From NCBI GenBank assembly GCA_964473105.1, contig CAYYNQ010000051.1:1-50939 (forward strand): DNA of 50,939 bases, in the 5' to 3' direction. Below the pieces are notes generated by a model that ran no database searches, was not told the DNA's origin, and saw only the letters and a list, made by a program, of their open reading frames with translations. Origin of the DNA: CAYYNQ01 sp964473105. Its GTDB lineage: Bacteria; Sumerlaeota; Sumerlaeia; MVZB01. Below are positions 16,572-24,727 of this stretch, piece after piece (position 1 is the first letter of the stretch; the number at the start of each line of letters is the position of its first letter). Position numbers and translations under genes: made by a program.

Positions 16572-17450
16572 TTGTCACCGTCCAACAAACATGCCCTGGT
16601 CCAATATCTTCAGTTCCTGAAATCGAGTGGGTTTCTTTATCTTGAGAACGGACCGGATGACCTCGGGAAACTCGATCGATCCCTTATCCAGACAACGGCG
16701 GTTTCGGCAAGGGTCGTGTCGCGGCCGGTGTCCAGGCGGAAATCAGGCGGATCGAGACGGGACGATCAGGAAGACCTTTTGGGCGGGATCAATCCCGTGT
16801 TAGGGACAGCCACTCCCTTGCAATGCGCATTTGATGGCCCGGATTTTTCTGTTGAAGAACGGCGTGAAAAATTACTTAAGCTTGCTGATCAGGCCTCAGC
16901 TTGTCGGGCTTGCCCGTTGGGATCCAGTCGCATTCAGGCGGTCTTCAGTGATGGGGACCCCGATGCGAAACTGATGTTTGTCGGTGAGGCTCCCGGGGAA
17001 CAGGAGGATATCAAGGGTATTCCCTTTGTTGGCAGGGCCGGTCAACTGTTGACGAAGATGGTCGAGGCTATTGGTTTTAAGCGAAACGAGGTTTACATCT
17101 GTAATACACTCAAATGCCGTCCCCCGGACAATCGTGACCCGAAACCCTCGGAAAAGGACGCCTGTGAACATTTCCTGCTGGCCCAGATTGGAATTCTCCG
17201 GCCGTCGATTATGGTCGCATTAGGTGCCCATGCGGCTCAGTATCTCTGCCGTTCAAATACGACGATCGGAAAACTGCGTGGAAGATGGCACAACTATCGT
17301 GGCGTGCCTTTGCTCGCGACATATCACCCGGCTTTTCTTCTTCGTTCGCCGGGGATGAAATCACGCGCATGGGACGATTTCCGGATGATCCATGCTCAAT
17401 ACGCAAGGCTTAATCCGGATGATACACGCGATATCTGGATGAAAAAATGA
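16572..17450 (+). CDS. Uracil-DNA glycosylase, family 4 (iron-sulfur)
   Basis: Removes uracil from DNA to start base-excision repair. The 292-residue protein has a low-complexity N-terminal linker (about 40-95) and then the UDG4 core. Four cysteines for the 4Fe-4S cluster are at 111, 114, 182 and 198. The catalytic motif is GEAPGEQED (138-146) and the second DNA-binding motif HPAFLLR is at 252-258. The start is a TTG at 16572, immediately after an in-frame stop. No ATG or GTG fits before the core, and the resulting N-terminus (ALVQYLQFLKSSGF) is the usual first helix. The N-terminal region resembles that of SPO1-polymerase-like UDG4 proteins. It is probably co-transcribed with ruvB. Confidence 0.94.
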   Translation: MSPSNKHALVQYLQFLKSSGFLYLENGPDDLGKLDRSLIQTTAVSARVVSRPVSRRKSGGSRRDDQEDLLGGINPVLGTATPLQCAFDGPDFSVEERREKLLKLADQASACRACPLGSSRIQAVFSDGDPDAKLMFVGEAPGEQEDIKGIPFVGRAGQLLTKMVEAIGFKRNEVYICNTLKCRPPDNRDPKPSEKDACEHFLLAQIGILRPSIMVALGAHAAQYLCRSNTTIGKLRGRWHNYRGVPLLATYHPAFLLRSPGMKSRAWDDFRMIHAQYARLNPDDTRDIWMKK

Positions 17451-17600
17451 CTGAGGGGTATATCCTGCGGGTTCGTGTAACAGCCCGGAAAATATGATTT
17501 ATGGACCTGAAAGCGATGTATGGCTCATTACGACCGACGGGATCCTCCTGGCCGTTGATACACTGTGACCGCTGATTTATCTCGGAAGGATCTGCTATCG

Positions 17601-18140
17601 ATGTTGCTGACTTATCACAGGCTGGAGGCCTGTGCCATTCGGAGCCAAGATGAATTGTTGACTGCAATGATGGCTGGGGAGAACCTCCGGGGTGCGGACC
17701 TGACCGGTTTGGAACTAAAGGATGTTGATCTAGCTGGTGCCGACTTCTCGGGTTCCCGGCTCAGTGGCGTTCGAATGAGGAATGTCAACCTCACCGGGGC
17801 GAACTTCAATCGGGCGATGTTGGATGGCCTGATTGCGGAACATGTCAATTTTTCCGGTATCCATGCCGAATTTTCTGTTTTTGGACTCTCGATCTTCCAG
17901 AGTGTCCAATTCTGCGAGGCAGATCTGAGACGCAGCAACTTTGTCGGCGTGAGCGCGGAAGGCTGCAATTATTTCGGGGCCGATGTATATTATGCGCGAT
18001 TTTCCGGTGCATCACTGAAAGCTTCAAATTTTGGCGATGCCCATGTGCAGCGTTGTATTTTCCGGGCTGCGGACGTTCGTGATGTGAACTTTGAGAATGC
18101 CCGTGGCGAAGCCAATTTCGACCGCGCAATCAGAGGATAA
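17601..18140 (+). CDS. Pentapeptide-repeat protein
   Basis: About 179 residues. From about residue 28 onward the sequence follows the A(D/N)LxG pattern of right-handed quadrilateral beta-helices: NLRGADLTGLELKDVDLAG, ADFSGSRLSG, VNLTGANFNRA and SNFGDAHVQRC. There are roughly 25 repeats with central leucine or phenylalanine. Some family members protect DNA gyrase by mimicking DNA, but most have no known role and nothing here points to one. The ATG at 17601 has GGAAGGA about ten bases ahead and is preferred over a GTG at 17565. It ends 11 bases before the MBL hydrolase and is probably co-transcribed with it. Confidence 0.85.
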   Translation: MLLTYHRLEACAIRSQDELLTAMMAGENLRGADLTGLELKDVDLAGADFSGSRLSGVRMRNVNLTGANFNRAMLDGLIAEHVNFSGIHAEFSVFGLSIFQSVQFCEADLRRSNFVGVSAEGCNYFGADVYYARFSGASLKASNFGDAHVQRCIFRAADVRDVNFENARGEANFDRAIRG

Positions 18141-18151
18141 TCCACGGGTTC

Positions 18152-18751
18152 ATGTTAATCGCACAATACATGCTTGATGTCGGTCCATTGGAGTCAAATT
18201 GTTACCTTGTTGGCAACGAGAACACAAGGGAGGGCTTTCTCGTCGACGCAGGAAAATTCGACCCCGATATCGTTCAGCAGGCCACTACATGGGGCCTGAA
18301 GATGAGTCAGGTTTTATTAACCCATCATCATTGGGATCATGTGGATGGGTTGGACGGGTTCCTAGGTGTCTGGCCTGACATCTGTGTGTTGACTCCCACC
18401 ATGATCCAGTGCACAACTGAGAACATCCAGATAATGAATCCGCGGCATAATTACACTGCTGCAGGATTTGAGTTCGAAGTCTTCAGGACCAGTGGACATA
18501 CGCCTGAATCGATATCCTTCTACTTCCCGGAACCGAAGATTTGCTTTGTTGGTGATGCGATCTTTGCCGGTGCAGTCGGTGGGACCACCGATGACGCACA
18601 TTTCAATGAGGAGGTTGGTTGTCTACATGAAAGTATCATGAAGCTACCTGCGGCAACGGAACTGTTGTCGGGACATGGTCCCGCGACGACGGTAGCGATT
18701 GAAAGAAGGTCCAATCCGTTCCTTCAGCCGGGGTTCACCCGGATAGCCTGA
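18152..18751 (+). CDS. MBL-fold metallohydrolase (glyoxalase II-like)
   Basis: A 199-residue single-domain metallo-beta-lactamase-fold enzyme of the glyoxalase-II/YcbL group. The dimetal ligands are clear: HxHxDH at 58-63 (THHHWDH), His116 (SGHTPES), Asp135 (FVGDAIFAG) and His175 (LSGHGP). There is no signal peptide, so it is cytoplasmic. The N-terminus PLESNCYLVG is typical of YcbL-like thioester hydrolases. Likely chemistry: hydrolysis of a thioester such as S-lactoylglutathione or a related thiol ester. The physiological substrate is unknown. It is convergent with the siroheme operon. Confidence 0.9.
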   Translation: MLIAQYMLDVGPLESNCYLVGNENTREGFLVDAGKFDPDIVQQATTWGLKMSQVLLTHHHWDHVDGLDGFLGVWPDICVLTPTMIQCTTENIQIMNPRHNYTAAGFEFEVFRTSGHTPESISFYFPEPKICFVGDAIFAGAVGGTTDDAHFNEEVGCLHESIMKLPAATELLSGHGPATTVAIERRSNPFLQPGFTRIA

Positions 18752-18855
18752 TGACTGGTTAAAACGTCAACTCAGATCCAAACTTCACGGTTGCGCCCTG
18801 AGTCGGTTGCGCCATCTAGTCCGTCATGATTATCGAAGTCATGGCGGAGAGGTAT

Positions 18856-19671
18856 TCATGGTCCGTCATCGGGAACGGCGGTAGCGGTTAGGCTTTGCAG
18901 GCCTGAATGAAGGCCTACAACCTCACCGATGATCATGATTGCCGGGGCCTCGATCACATCCTGTTTCTTTCCATCCGCCAGTTCCCGCAGAGTCAGGATT
19001 TCAATTTTTTCGTTCGCCTCCGTGGCATTCATGACGATGGCGACCGGCTGTTCTGGAGGACGACCGGCCTCAATTGTGCGATGTGCAATTGCGGGAAGGT
19101 TTCGGACGCCCATATAGACCACAAGTGTATCCGAACCCCTCGAAATCGCTTCCCAGTTGGTCTGGTGCATGTCGATATTTCCGGCGCAACAGCCCGTTAC
19201 GAATGTGACACTACTGGAATGATCACGGTGGGTCAGTGGGATCGAGGCCGTCGCGGCAGCACCTAGTGCCGATGTGACTCCCGGGATAACCTGGCAATAG
19301 ATCCCGGCGCGCCGGGCTTCCTCGGCTTCCTCTCCGCCGCGTCCAAAGACGAAAGGGTCACCACCCTTCAATCTGACGACATATTTTCCTGCCAGCCCAT
19401 GTTCGATCATGATTGCATGGATTTTTTCCTGGATCTCATGGTGAGGCTGTCCCACCTTCTTGCCGATGTAGATGTGTTCCGCCCGGGGTGCCATCTCGAG
19501 GAGTGTAGGATTGACCAGTCGGTCGTAGATCACAACATCCGCCATCGCCAAGGCTTTCATACCCGCGACGGTGACAAGGTCAGGATCCCCGGGCCCCGCC
19601 CCAACCAGTACGATTCGGCCGCTGCGATTCGATCCCGGGTTATGTCCCTCGGTTTTCATGATTGATTCCAT
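18856..19671 (-). CDS. cobA: Uroporphyrinogen-III C-methyltransferase
   Basis: Transfers two methyl groups from S-adenosylmethionine to uroporphyrinogen III to give precorrin-2, the first step to siroheme and cobalamin. About 271 residues. Family motifs are VGAGPGDPDLVT near the N-terminus, RLKGGDPFVFGRGGEE for SAM and substrate binding, PGVTSALGAAATASIPLTHR, and TLVVYMGV. The preferred ATG at 19671 has AGGAG at good spacing; an ATG at 19746 would overlap the upstream gene. It lies 49 bases after the precorrin-2 dehydrogenase gene, so together they cover the functions of CysG. The uroporphyrinogen-III synthase domain (HemD) is absent. Confidence 0.95.
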   Translation of the reverse strand: MESIMKTEGHNPGSNRSGRIVLVGAGPGDPDLVTVAGMKALAMADVVIYDRLVNPTLLEMAPRAEHIYIGKKVGQPHHEIQEKIHAIMIEHGLAGKYVVRLKGGDPFVFGRGGEEAEEARRAGIYCQVIPGVTSALGAAATASIPLTHRDHSSSVTFVTGCCAGNIDMHQTNWEAISRGSDTLVVYMGVRNLPAIAHRTIEAGRPPEQPVAIVMNATEANEKIEILTLRELADGKKQDVIEAPAIMIIGEVVGLHSGLQSLTATAVPDDGP

Positions 19672-19720
19672 CACGTTTTCTCCTGAGACATGGGGATTTT
19701 CAATTCCCCCCTTCCATGTC

Positions 19721-20428
19721 TTAGGATACTTTCTCCATGATTCCATCTGTCCATAACCCGAGTTTTCGGTTCAGCGCCGACCTGCATCGTTGCTCATTAG
19801 CTATGGCGACGGGAAGGGTCTCCACGATTTCACGCATTTCATCCATTAACAAAACCACATCATCGTTACGTCCCTTCATAACCCTACGCGACAGGCATTC
19901 TGCGATGGCTCTCCGCGCACCCGGGCAGATGGTATGCCTCCGTGTTTCGGTACGCATTTGTTCGAGGTGTTCAAGAAGCATGCCGGTGGCGGCCGGGTAA
20001 AGAGATTCTAATTCCTGCCTCAGCATTCGGGCCAATGCCGGGCCCGTGCCACCGGTTGAGACGGAAACCCGCAAAGGTCCGCGACTCAGGATGGACGGAA
20101 AGATAAAATCACACAATTCGGGAATATCGACCACGTTGACCAAAAGTCCTCTTTGATGTGCCAGTTCTCGGATCTTGCTGTTCAGTCTCATGCGATCCGT
20201 GGCTGCAATCACAAGATCGATACCATCCAGATCCTTCTCGGTGAATGGCCGGTTAAGGATTTCATCGGGTTTACAATCGCGAATTTCCTGAAGGATTGCG
20301 GGGGCAACCACCCGCACAGATGCTCCATTGCGTTTCAGGACATCAACCTTCTGCCATGCAATTGCCCCTCCTCCAACCACGAGTACGAGCCGGTTGTTTA
20401 GGATGAAGTTGATGGGTAGGGTCTGCAT
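19721..20428 (-). CDS. Precorrin-2 dehydrogenase / sirohydrochlorin ferrochelatase-type protein
   Basis: A Met8p/CysG-B/SirC-like protein of 235 residues that oxidises precorrin-2 to sirohydrochlorin with NAD. In bifunctional members it also inserts iron. The start LPINFILNNRLVLVVGGGAIAWQ is the typical NAD-binding beginning. VIAATDR and NVVDIPELCDFIFPS follow, the latter holding the catalytic aspartate and the FxFP segment. STGGTGPALARMLRQELE is the start of the C-terminal helical part. The C-terminal tail is longer than in short SirC proteins. The order after Rrf2 and DUF2061 and before cobA suggests a regulated siroheme unit for sulfite or nitrite reduction. Confidence 0.93.
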   Translation of the reverse strand: MQTLPINFILNNRLVLVVGGGAIAWQKVDVLKRNGASVRVVAPAILQEIRDCKPDEILNRPFTEKDLDGIDLVIAATDRMRLNSKIRELAHQRGLLVNVVDIPELCDFIFPSILSRGPLRVSVSTGGTGPALARMLRQELESLYPAATGMLLEHLEQMRTETRRHTICPGARRAIAECLSRRVMKGRNDDVVLLMDEMREIVETLPVAIANEQRCRSALNRKLGLWTDGIMEKVS

Positions 20429-20444
20429 CTTTTACGGATCATTT

Positions 20445-20666
20445 TCAGATATGATATTCAGGATCTTGGACCTTGCCGTACGGAATGATCAGCCAGACCC
20501 TTTCGTGACAGTAATATGCGATGAGCTTTAGGATCACGTCAAATAACATGATCCACATCATGACATTTGTTTCACGTGTGATAACTAGCGCAATCAGTCC
20601 TGTCAGAATCGTGGCCACGATCCGCCACGTTAGGGCCTTTACCAGACTTCGTTGCCGTGTTTCCAT
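20445..20666 (-). CDS. DUF2061 small membrane protein
   Basis: 73 residues. The beginning ETRQRSLVKALTWRI and later LIAYYCHERVW are hallmarks of the DUF2061 family, which has two membrane helices (here about 12-30 and 35-52). The function is not known. The family is often found near or fused to sulfate-assimilation and cysteine genes, which matches its position here between an Rrf2 regulator and the siroheme enzymes. A strong GAGGA stands seven bases before the ATG. The stop lies 16 bases before the next gene, so it is in the operon. Confidence 0.88.
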   Translation of the reverse strand: METRQRSLVKALTWRIVATILTGLIALVITRETNVMMWIMLFDVILKLIAYYCHERVWLIIPYGKVQDPEYHI

Positions 20667-20723
20667 GCTGTTTTCCTCGCGGTTACAGAAATCTATTTCA
20701 AGGCATTTCTCAAGCCGTGAGAT

Positions 20724-21161
20724 TCAAATCGAGTAATTTGGGACATAGCTCTTGTGGAGCTTCTCATAGGAATCGACCAGATCTGCCAGACTGGTCTTGT
20801 CCAGATGTTGTTGCAGCGTTGCAGCGGCACCTTTCCAGAAATTGCTAAACATTTCCGAAGCGGGAACGATCGGGCTCGATTCAGGATTGCAAATGATCTC
20901 AATCGGTCCATCGATGGCCTCGATGATCTGCCTGACATTGATCTCACGCGGGGATTTGGCCAGCCAGTAACCCCCATCTGTGCCCCTCCTAGAGTCAACG
21001 ACCCCGCTCTGTTTTAACTGACCTAGGATGACTTCCAGAAACCGTGCAGGTATTCCTTGGTCGATAGCTATATCGGCTATCTTCAATGGTCCGTCACCAC
21101 CAGAACATGCAAGGGCAAACAATGCACGTACGGCATACTGGCCTTTTTGGGTTATGATCAT
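20724..21161 (-). CDS. Rrf2-family transcriptional regulator (CymR-like)
   Basis: A 145-residue winged-helix regulator. The N-terminus MIITQKGQYAVRALFALA is the family opening, the recognition helix region is FLEVILGQLKQSGVVDSRRG, and the wing is GGYWLAKSP. The cysteine triad that holds the cluster in IscR and NsrR is missing; only two unrelated cysteines occur. It is therefore more like CymR, which senses cysteine supply through a partner enzyme. As first gene of the siroheme operon it probably represses its own transcription. A good promoter lies directly upstream. Confidence 0.9.
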   Translation of the reverse strand: MIITQKGQYAVRALFALACSGGDGPLKIADIAIDQGIPARFLEVILGQLKQSGVVDSRRGTDGGYWLAKSPREINVRQIIEAIDGPIEIICNPESSPIVPASEMFSNFWKGAAATLQQHLDKTSLADLVDSYEKLHKSYVPNYSI

Positions 21162-21188
21162 GAATGATTCCCGATTAATCCGATCGAA

Positions 21189-21216
21189 ATGATAACATAG
21201 ATGCAGGTTTTGTCAA
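21189..21216 (-). promoter_or_regulatory. Promoter of the Rrf2-siroheme operon
   Basis: On the minus strand: TTGACA (21211-21216), a 16-base spacer and TATCAT (21189-21194). This is a consensus -35 and a -10 matching in five of six bases, 27 bases before the Rrf2 ATG. No operator dyad is obvious over it. Confidence 0.6.
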
Positions 21217-21460
21217 GTTGAGGATCAAAGGTTTTGGGATTTAGTATGGACGATTGCTTCATTCCAGATTCATTGGCAATCATGATCATCAGGTCCTGAT
21301 CCATCGATGTTCGGGTTTGGTTTTGAACGCTTTGGTAAAGGAGTTTGTTGGTTTATGTGGCTTAACGGGATGGTCATGATTCGTTCGTGAGGATCTTCAC
21401 GAATGGTGGATCCGGCTTGCAAACCAAGAATTCTGAATCACCTTGCATATTTCACGAGGT

Positions 21461-21520
21461 CCGACTAAAGTCGACCCATGTGAACCCGATAGGATTCCGT
21501 TCGATTCCGACCAATGTCGA
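21461..21520. repeat. Two copies of a CCGAC-N4-GTCGA motif
   Basis: CCGACTAAAGTCGA (21461-21474) and CCGACCAATGTCGA (21507-21520) match in 12 of 14 bases and start 46 bases apart, 61 bases upstream of the polyprenyl synthase ATG. Each ends in the palindrome GTCGAC. They could be paired binding sites for a regulator; none is identified. Confidence 0.45.
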
Positions 21521-21580
21521 CTCTGATTTTGTTGACGTCGGGTCCGGAAGACAAGAATACCAGTCAAATCACCCCACGAT

Positions 21581-22582
21581 ATGGCGTTTCAATCGCAACA
21601 GCCCGCCCATTCGGATGATACCATTGCCGAGATTGGCCACTATTTGGCTGAAGATCTCGGCCAGGTAGAGTTGATTCTGCGTTCGATGGTTGAATCGGAA
21701 TCAAGGCTGATCCGTGAAGTCGGGGACTATATTTGCCTTGCGAATGGGAAGAAACTTCGGCCGATGCTGACCTTGCTGACCTCACGTGCATTTGGCAGTG
21801 CTGTCACGTCACCTGTCGAGGTTGCTGCTGCCGTGGAGGCAGTACATGTTGCGACATTGTTGCATGATGACGTGATCGACAAGGCCCGACTGCGTCGGGG
21901 AAAATCCTCAGTCAACGCAAGGTGGGGAGATGATGTCGCCATTTTGATGGCCGACTTTTTATATGCCGGTTCATTTGAACTGGCTCTACATCATCTTGAT
22001 CCTGAGCCTCTCAAACTAATCTGCGAAGTAACCCGCAGGATGTGCGAAGGGGAGATGTTCCAGATTGAAAATCGCGGTAAATGGATGACCCCCGATGATT
22101 ACTTGCACCTGATCTCCTGCAAAACGGCCTACCTTTTCTCGGCAAGCGCGGCAATGGGAGGACTGACCGGCGGTTTATCGGTTGAAGATATTGCGAGGAT
22201 TTCATCGTTTGGTTTGGATTTCGGCCTGGCATTCCAGGTTACAGATGACACACTGGATTTTACCGCCGATCACAACCAGTGGGGTAAATCAGTCGGGATC
22301 GATCTCATGTCGGGTCGTCAGAACCTCCCGATTATCCTGACCCTGCGTGATGCTTCGGTGGAGGACCGCAAAATTCTGGAGGATATCCTGTCCGGGGGTA
22401 GTCAGTTCGATTTGCTGAACGAAATGATCCATAACTACAATGCCATTGAGAACAGCCTTGAGGTCGCCCGAAACTATATGAGCCAATGCCTGGCAAGCTT
22501 GGAAGGGTTGGATGTGCACGATACTGCCGCATGGGAATTCCTTCACGCCCTGCCCGATTATGTCCTCGGGCGACAATACTGA
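21581..22582 (+). CDS. Polyprenyl diphosphate synthase (trans-type)
   Basis: Chain-elongating isoprenyl transferase of 333 residues, making the long side chain of a quinone. GKKLRP (56-61) binds diphosphate, the first aspartate-rich motif is DDVID (96-100) and the second DDTLD (222-226). GKSVGIDL follows the second motif. Residues just before the first motif, which set product length, are small (VHVATL), consistent with a long product such as C35-C45. Length and motifs fit IspB/HepT-like enzymes; the exact product is not determinable. The ribosome-binding site is weak. It is a single gene, convergent with the kinase region. Confidence 0.93.
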   Translation: MAFQSQQPAHSDDTIAEIGHYLAEDLGQVELILRSMVESESRLIREVGDYICLANGKKLRPMLTLLTSRAFGSAVTSPVEVAAAVEAVHVATLLHDDVIDKARLRRGKSSVNARWGDDVAILMADFLYAGSFELALHHLDPEPLKLICEVTRRMCEGEMFQIENRGKWMTPDDYLHLISCKTAYLFSASAAMGGLTGGLSVEDIARISSFGLDFGLAFQVTDDTLDFTADHNQWGKSVGIDLMSGRQNLPIILTLRDASVEDRKILEDILSGGSQFDLLNEMIHNYNAIENSLEVARNYMSQCLASLEGLDVHDTAAWEFLHALPDYVLGRQY

Positions 22583-22712
22583 ATTATCCTTCATGTGCCC
22601 GGATATGAAGACACCGTCCCTCTCTGGCCGCCGACATCGATCCATCGAGTTTTGAACGGTTGAATTATTGTTGATGAAAAGGCAGCAACCTATAGATTGT
22701 AGAGTGGACCTC

Positions 22713-23567
22713 TCAAATTGCCGTCTGGACCGATGTGACCTGATCTAGGGGCAGATCGACCGTGATTCGTTTTCCACCCTGATCCAGTTTCTTGACCAAT
22801 ATCGAGCCTTTATGCCGTCGGATCACGATACGTGGAATATTGTAAGTGAATATACTTCCATCCTTGATCGTCTCAAGCGGCACCATCGGGTCAAGCCAGT
22901 CCTTGTTGTCGAACTGGCTAGGGTCGTGTCCATTGTCCTTCACCTCGATCCTGACATGTTCATGATGAAGCGATGTTGAGAGCCTGATCCGGCGTACAGT
23001 CTGGTCCTTCGGAAATGACATGCAGGAACAGTGTAATATTGCAATCACCGCCTGCAGGAAAAGCTCGGGGTCACCGGTCAGCCCGGGGAGTGAGTCGGAC
23101 AGTTCAAGCCTCAAGTCAACATCTGTCTTTTGAATCTGGGAACGCAATAGATCCAGCGCTACGTGAATCTGTTCGTTGACATGGATGCCCAGATTTCTGG
23201 ATTCATGCGTGCAACTGAGACGCATCAGTTTCTCGATCACGCCCGAGATTTCCTGTCCGGCCCTGTTGATTGTGGTCAATTTCTCGGTGACGTCCTCAGG
23301 CAGGTTCTGGTTTCGGGCTAGCATTTTCAGATAAGCCATAACGGGCACAATCTTGTTGTTCAGTTGGTGCCCCAGTCCATAAATGACTGTTTCAAGGGCG
23401 GCTAACCGTCCCGCATTAATCAGGGATTGGTGGGCCTGGCCGAGGTTCGTCAAAGCCTCGGACAGTTCATGGTTTTGGATCGTTTTCTTCTGCATCAGGG
23501 CGGCTTTCTCGAGTGCCATGCCCAGAAGCCGTGTCAATGCCTGTAGCGCTGGTACGGCCAGGTTCAT
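22713..23567 (-). CDS. Histidine kinase, dimerisation and ATPase part (probably 3' piece of a split gene)
   Basis: Begins in the last helix of a GAF domain (VPALQALTRLLGMALEKAAL), then a coiled coil. The phospho-acceptor region reads LAALETVIYGLGHQLNNK, with His but Gln in place of the usual Glu in HExxN. The ATPase domain keeps VKDNGHDPSQF (G1-like), but its N box (VIAILHCSC) lacks the usual asparagine, so ATP binding may be weak. The ATG at 23567 overlaps the stop of the GAF frame by four bases. This could be translational coupling, but it cuts through the GAF domain, so I favour a frameshift in one longer STAS-GAF-kinase gene. There is no adjacent response regulator. Confidence 0.75.
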   Translation of the reverse strand: MNLAVPALQALTRLLGMALEKAALMQKKTIQNHELSEALTNLGQAHQSLINAGRLAALETVIYGLGHQLNNKIVPVMAYLKMLARNQNLPEDVTEKLTTINRAGQEISGVIEKLMRLSCTHESRNLGIHVNEQIHVALDLLRSQIQKTDVDLRLELSDSLPGLTGDPELFLQAVIAILHCSCMSFPKDQTVRRIRLSTSLHHEHVRIEVKDNGHDPSQFDNKDWLDPMVPLETIKDGSIFTYNIPRIVIRRHKGSILVKKLDQGGKRITVDLPLDQVTSVQTAI

Positions 23568-23960
23568 GACTGAAGTCGGGATGTCTCCGCTTCTATTACG
23601 ATCAATCCATAGCGGCGGCGACGGCCGGGTATCGAACCAATAAGCATGGTTCCGTAACCCAATTGGTTGAATATGTCCTTGCCTTCCGAATGGAATTCAC
23701 TGCTTTTAAGAATGCAGATTTCCTCGGCCTTCATGATCCTGCTGGCTCTACAGTTTCGTTTCAACGTGTAATAATCAAAAGGGATACGGGCGGGTTTTCC
23801 AGTCTTGCGATCCAATACATGAATGGGTTCAAGTCGGTTGAAGGACTCATTGATATAGAATACAACGCCACGATCGGCGGATATGGCATCCAGGACTCCT
23901 TCAAGAATCGAGCAGCCAATCTCTACCGGATCCTCTAGTTTCAGGATTCGGGTCAGGATT
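23564..23960 (-). pseudogene. GAF-domain segment without its own start (middle piece of split STAS-GAF-kinase gene)
   Basis: On the minus strand one frame reads NEILTRILKLEDPVEIGCS, then VLDAISADRGVVFYINESF, through to YGLIVIEAETSRLQS at a stop at 23564. This is a clear GAF fold lacking its last helix, which appears in the kinase frame. There is no ATG or GTG before the domain, and a TTG at 23815 would remove its first third. Deleting one T from the T4 near the STAS stop (23961) would join the STAS C-terminus smoothly to this piece. It is therefore annotated as part of an interrupted gene. Confidence 0.6.
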
Positions 23961-24422
23961 TCATTGAAAATGCGATAGCAGGAGGATCTCGTTGCTCATC
24001 ATCTCATGGAGCACGTCAAATGCCAGGCTTTCCGGAAGATCTTTATTCTCAATCTCCTTTTCTGATGCACCATTATCACGGGATTCATTTTGTTTTTTGC
24101 ATTGTTCCAGGGTGTCTCTAGATGTTTTGGAGAGCAGGATCTTGTCCAGTCGGGTCTGCCTAAACAATGATAACAGATGTTCACTCATATTGATGATTGT
24201 GAAAGCCCCGTTCAGTTTGTTTACATGATTAAAGCATTCAACCAGCAGGCCAAGACCGCTTGAATTGACATAGGGGGCCTTTTCCATATCGAAAATAATC
24301 GAATGGAAACCCTGACCGAACAGGGCACGAATTTCGTGACGATAATGTTCTACCTTAAGGGCATCAAGATTGCCGGTAATCTTGATGAGTAGCGTGTTGG
24401 ATGTGGAATTTCGGGTAATCAA
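23961..24422 (-). CDS. STAS-domain protein (anti-sigma-antagonist-like; 5' piece of split gene)
   Basis: 153 residues. Residues 1-100 form a STAS domain: LLIKITGNLDALKVEHYRHE, then IIFDMEKAPYVNSSGLGLLV, where the serine pair is the usual phosphorylation site, and FTIINMSEHLLSLFRQT. A charged linker and a helix (LPESLAFDVLHEMMSNEILL) follow, ending at a stop that lies inside what looks like the first helix of a GAF domain. The start is a TTG at 24422 with a weak ribosome-binding site. Alone it could act as an anti-sigma-factor antagonist. With the following pieces it looks like the N-terminus of a STAS-GAF-histidine kinase. Confidence 0.75.
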   Translation of the reverse strand: MITRNSTSNTLLIKITGNLDALKVEHYRHEIRALFGQGFHSIIFDMEKAPYVNSSGLGLLVECFNHVNKLNGAFTIINMSEHLLSLFRQTRLDKILLSKTSRDTLEQCKKQNESRDNGASEKEIENKDLPESLAFDVLHEMMSNEILLLSHFQ

Positions 24423-24556
24423 ATCATGTTTACCGTGTATTGGGTTAAGGGGCTGCCGAGCTCGTTGTGGATGCCCTCCAACTGCGTCGACTTTTCATTT
24501 TATCGTCACCCCGGACATAAATCTTGAAGCCTGATACCAGCCGCGCCGCCAGAAAA

Positions 24557-24572
24557 TATACTTATAAGTATA
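24557..24572. repeat. 16-base perfect palindrome, possible operator
   Basis: TATACTTATAAGTATA is its own reverse complement. It lies about 160 bases upstream of the rpmH promoter and about 135 bases upstream of the STAS gene, in an AT-rich patch between the two divergent units. Confidence 0.4.
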
Positions 24573-24727
24573 AACATAACAGTATTATATGTTAGAAGAG
24601 GGGATTTGTCGAAACACTGTTGCTCTTGGTGAGGAACCTCGGGATGATATGACTGGATTGAATAACTAAACGATGATTGTTTGGGCAAGGCCGTGGAATC
24701 GTCAAAATCATGCTGATCGGCAAACGC

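Larger units (their letters stand above)
21162..21580. other. Intergenic region between the Rrf2 operon and polyprenyl synthase
   Basis: Besides the minus-strand promoter, it contains a hairpin TTCGTGA, six bases, TCACGAA at 21384-21403, and the two CCGAC-N4-GTCGA elements listed separately. No protein-like frame or known RNA was recognised. Confidence 0.45.
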
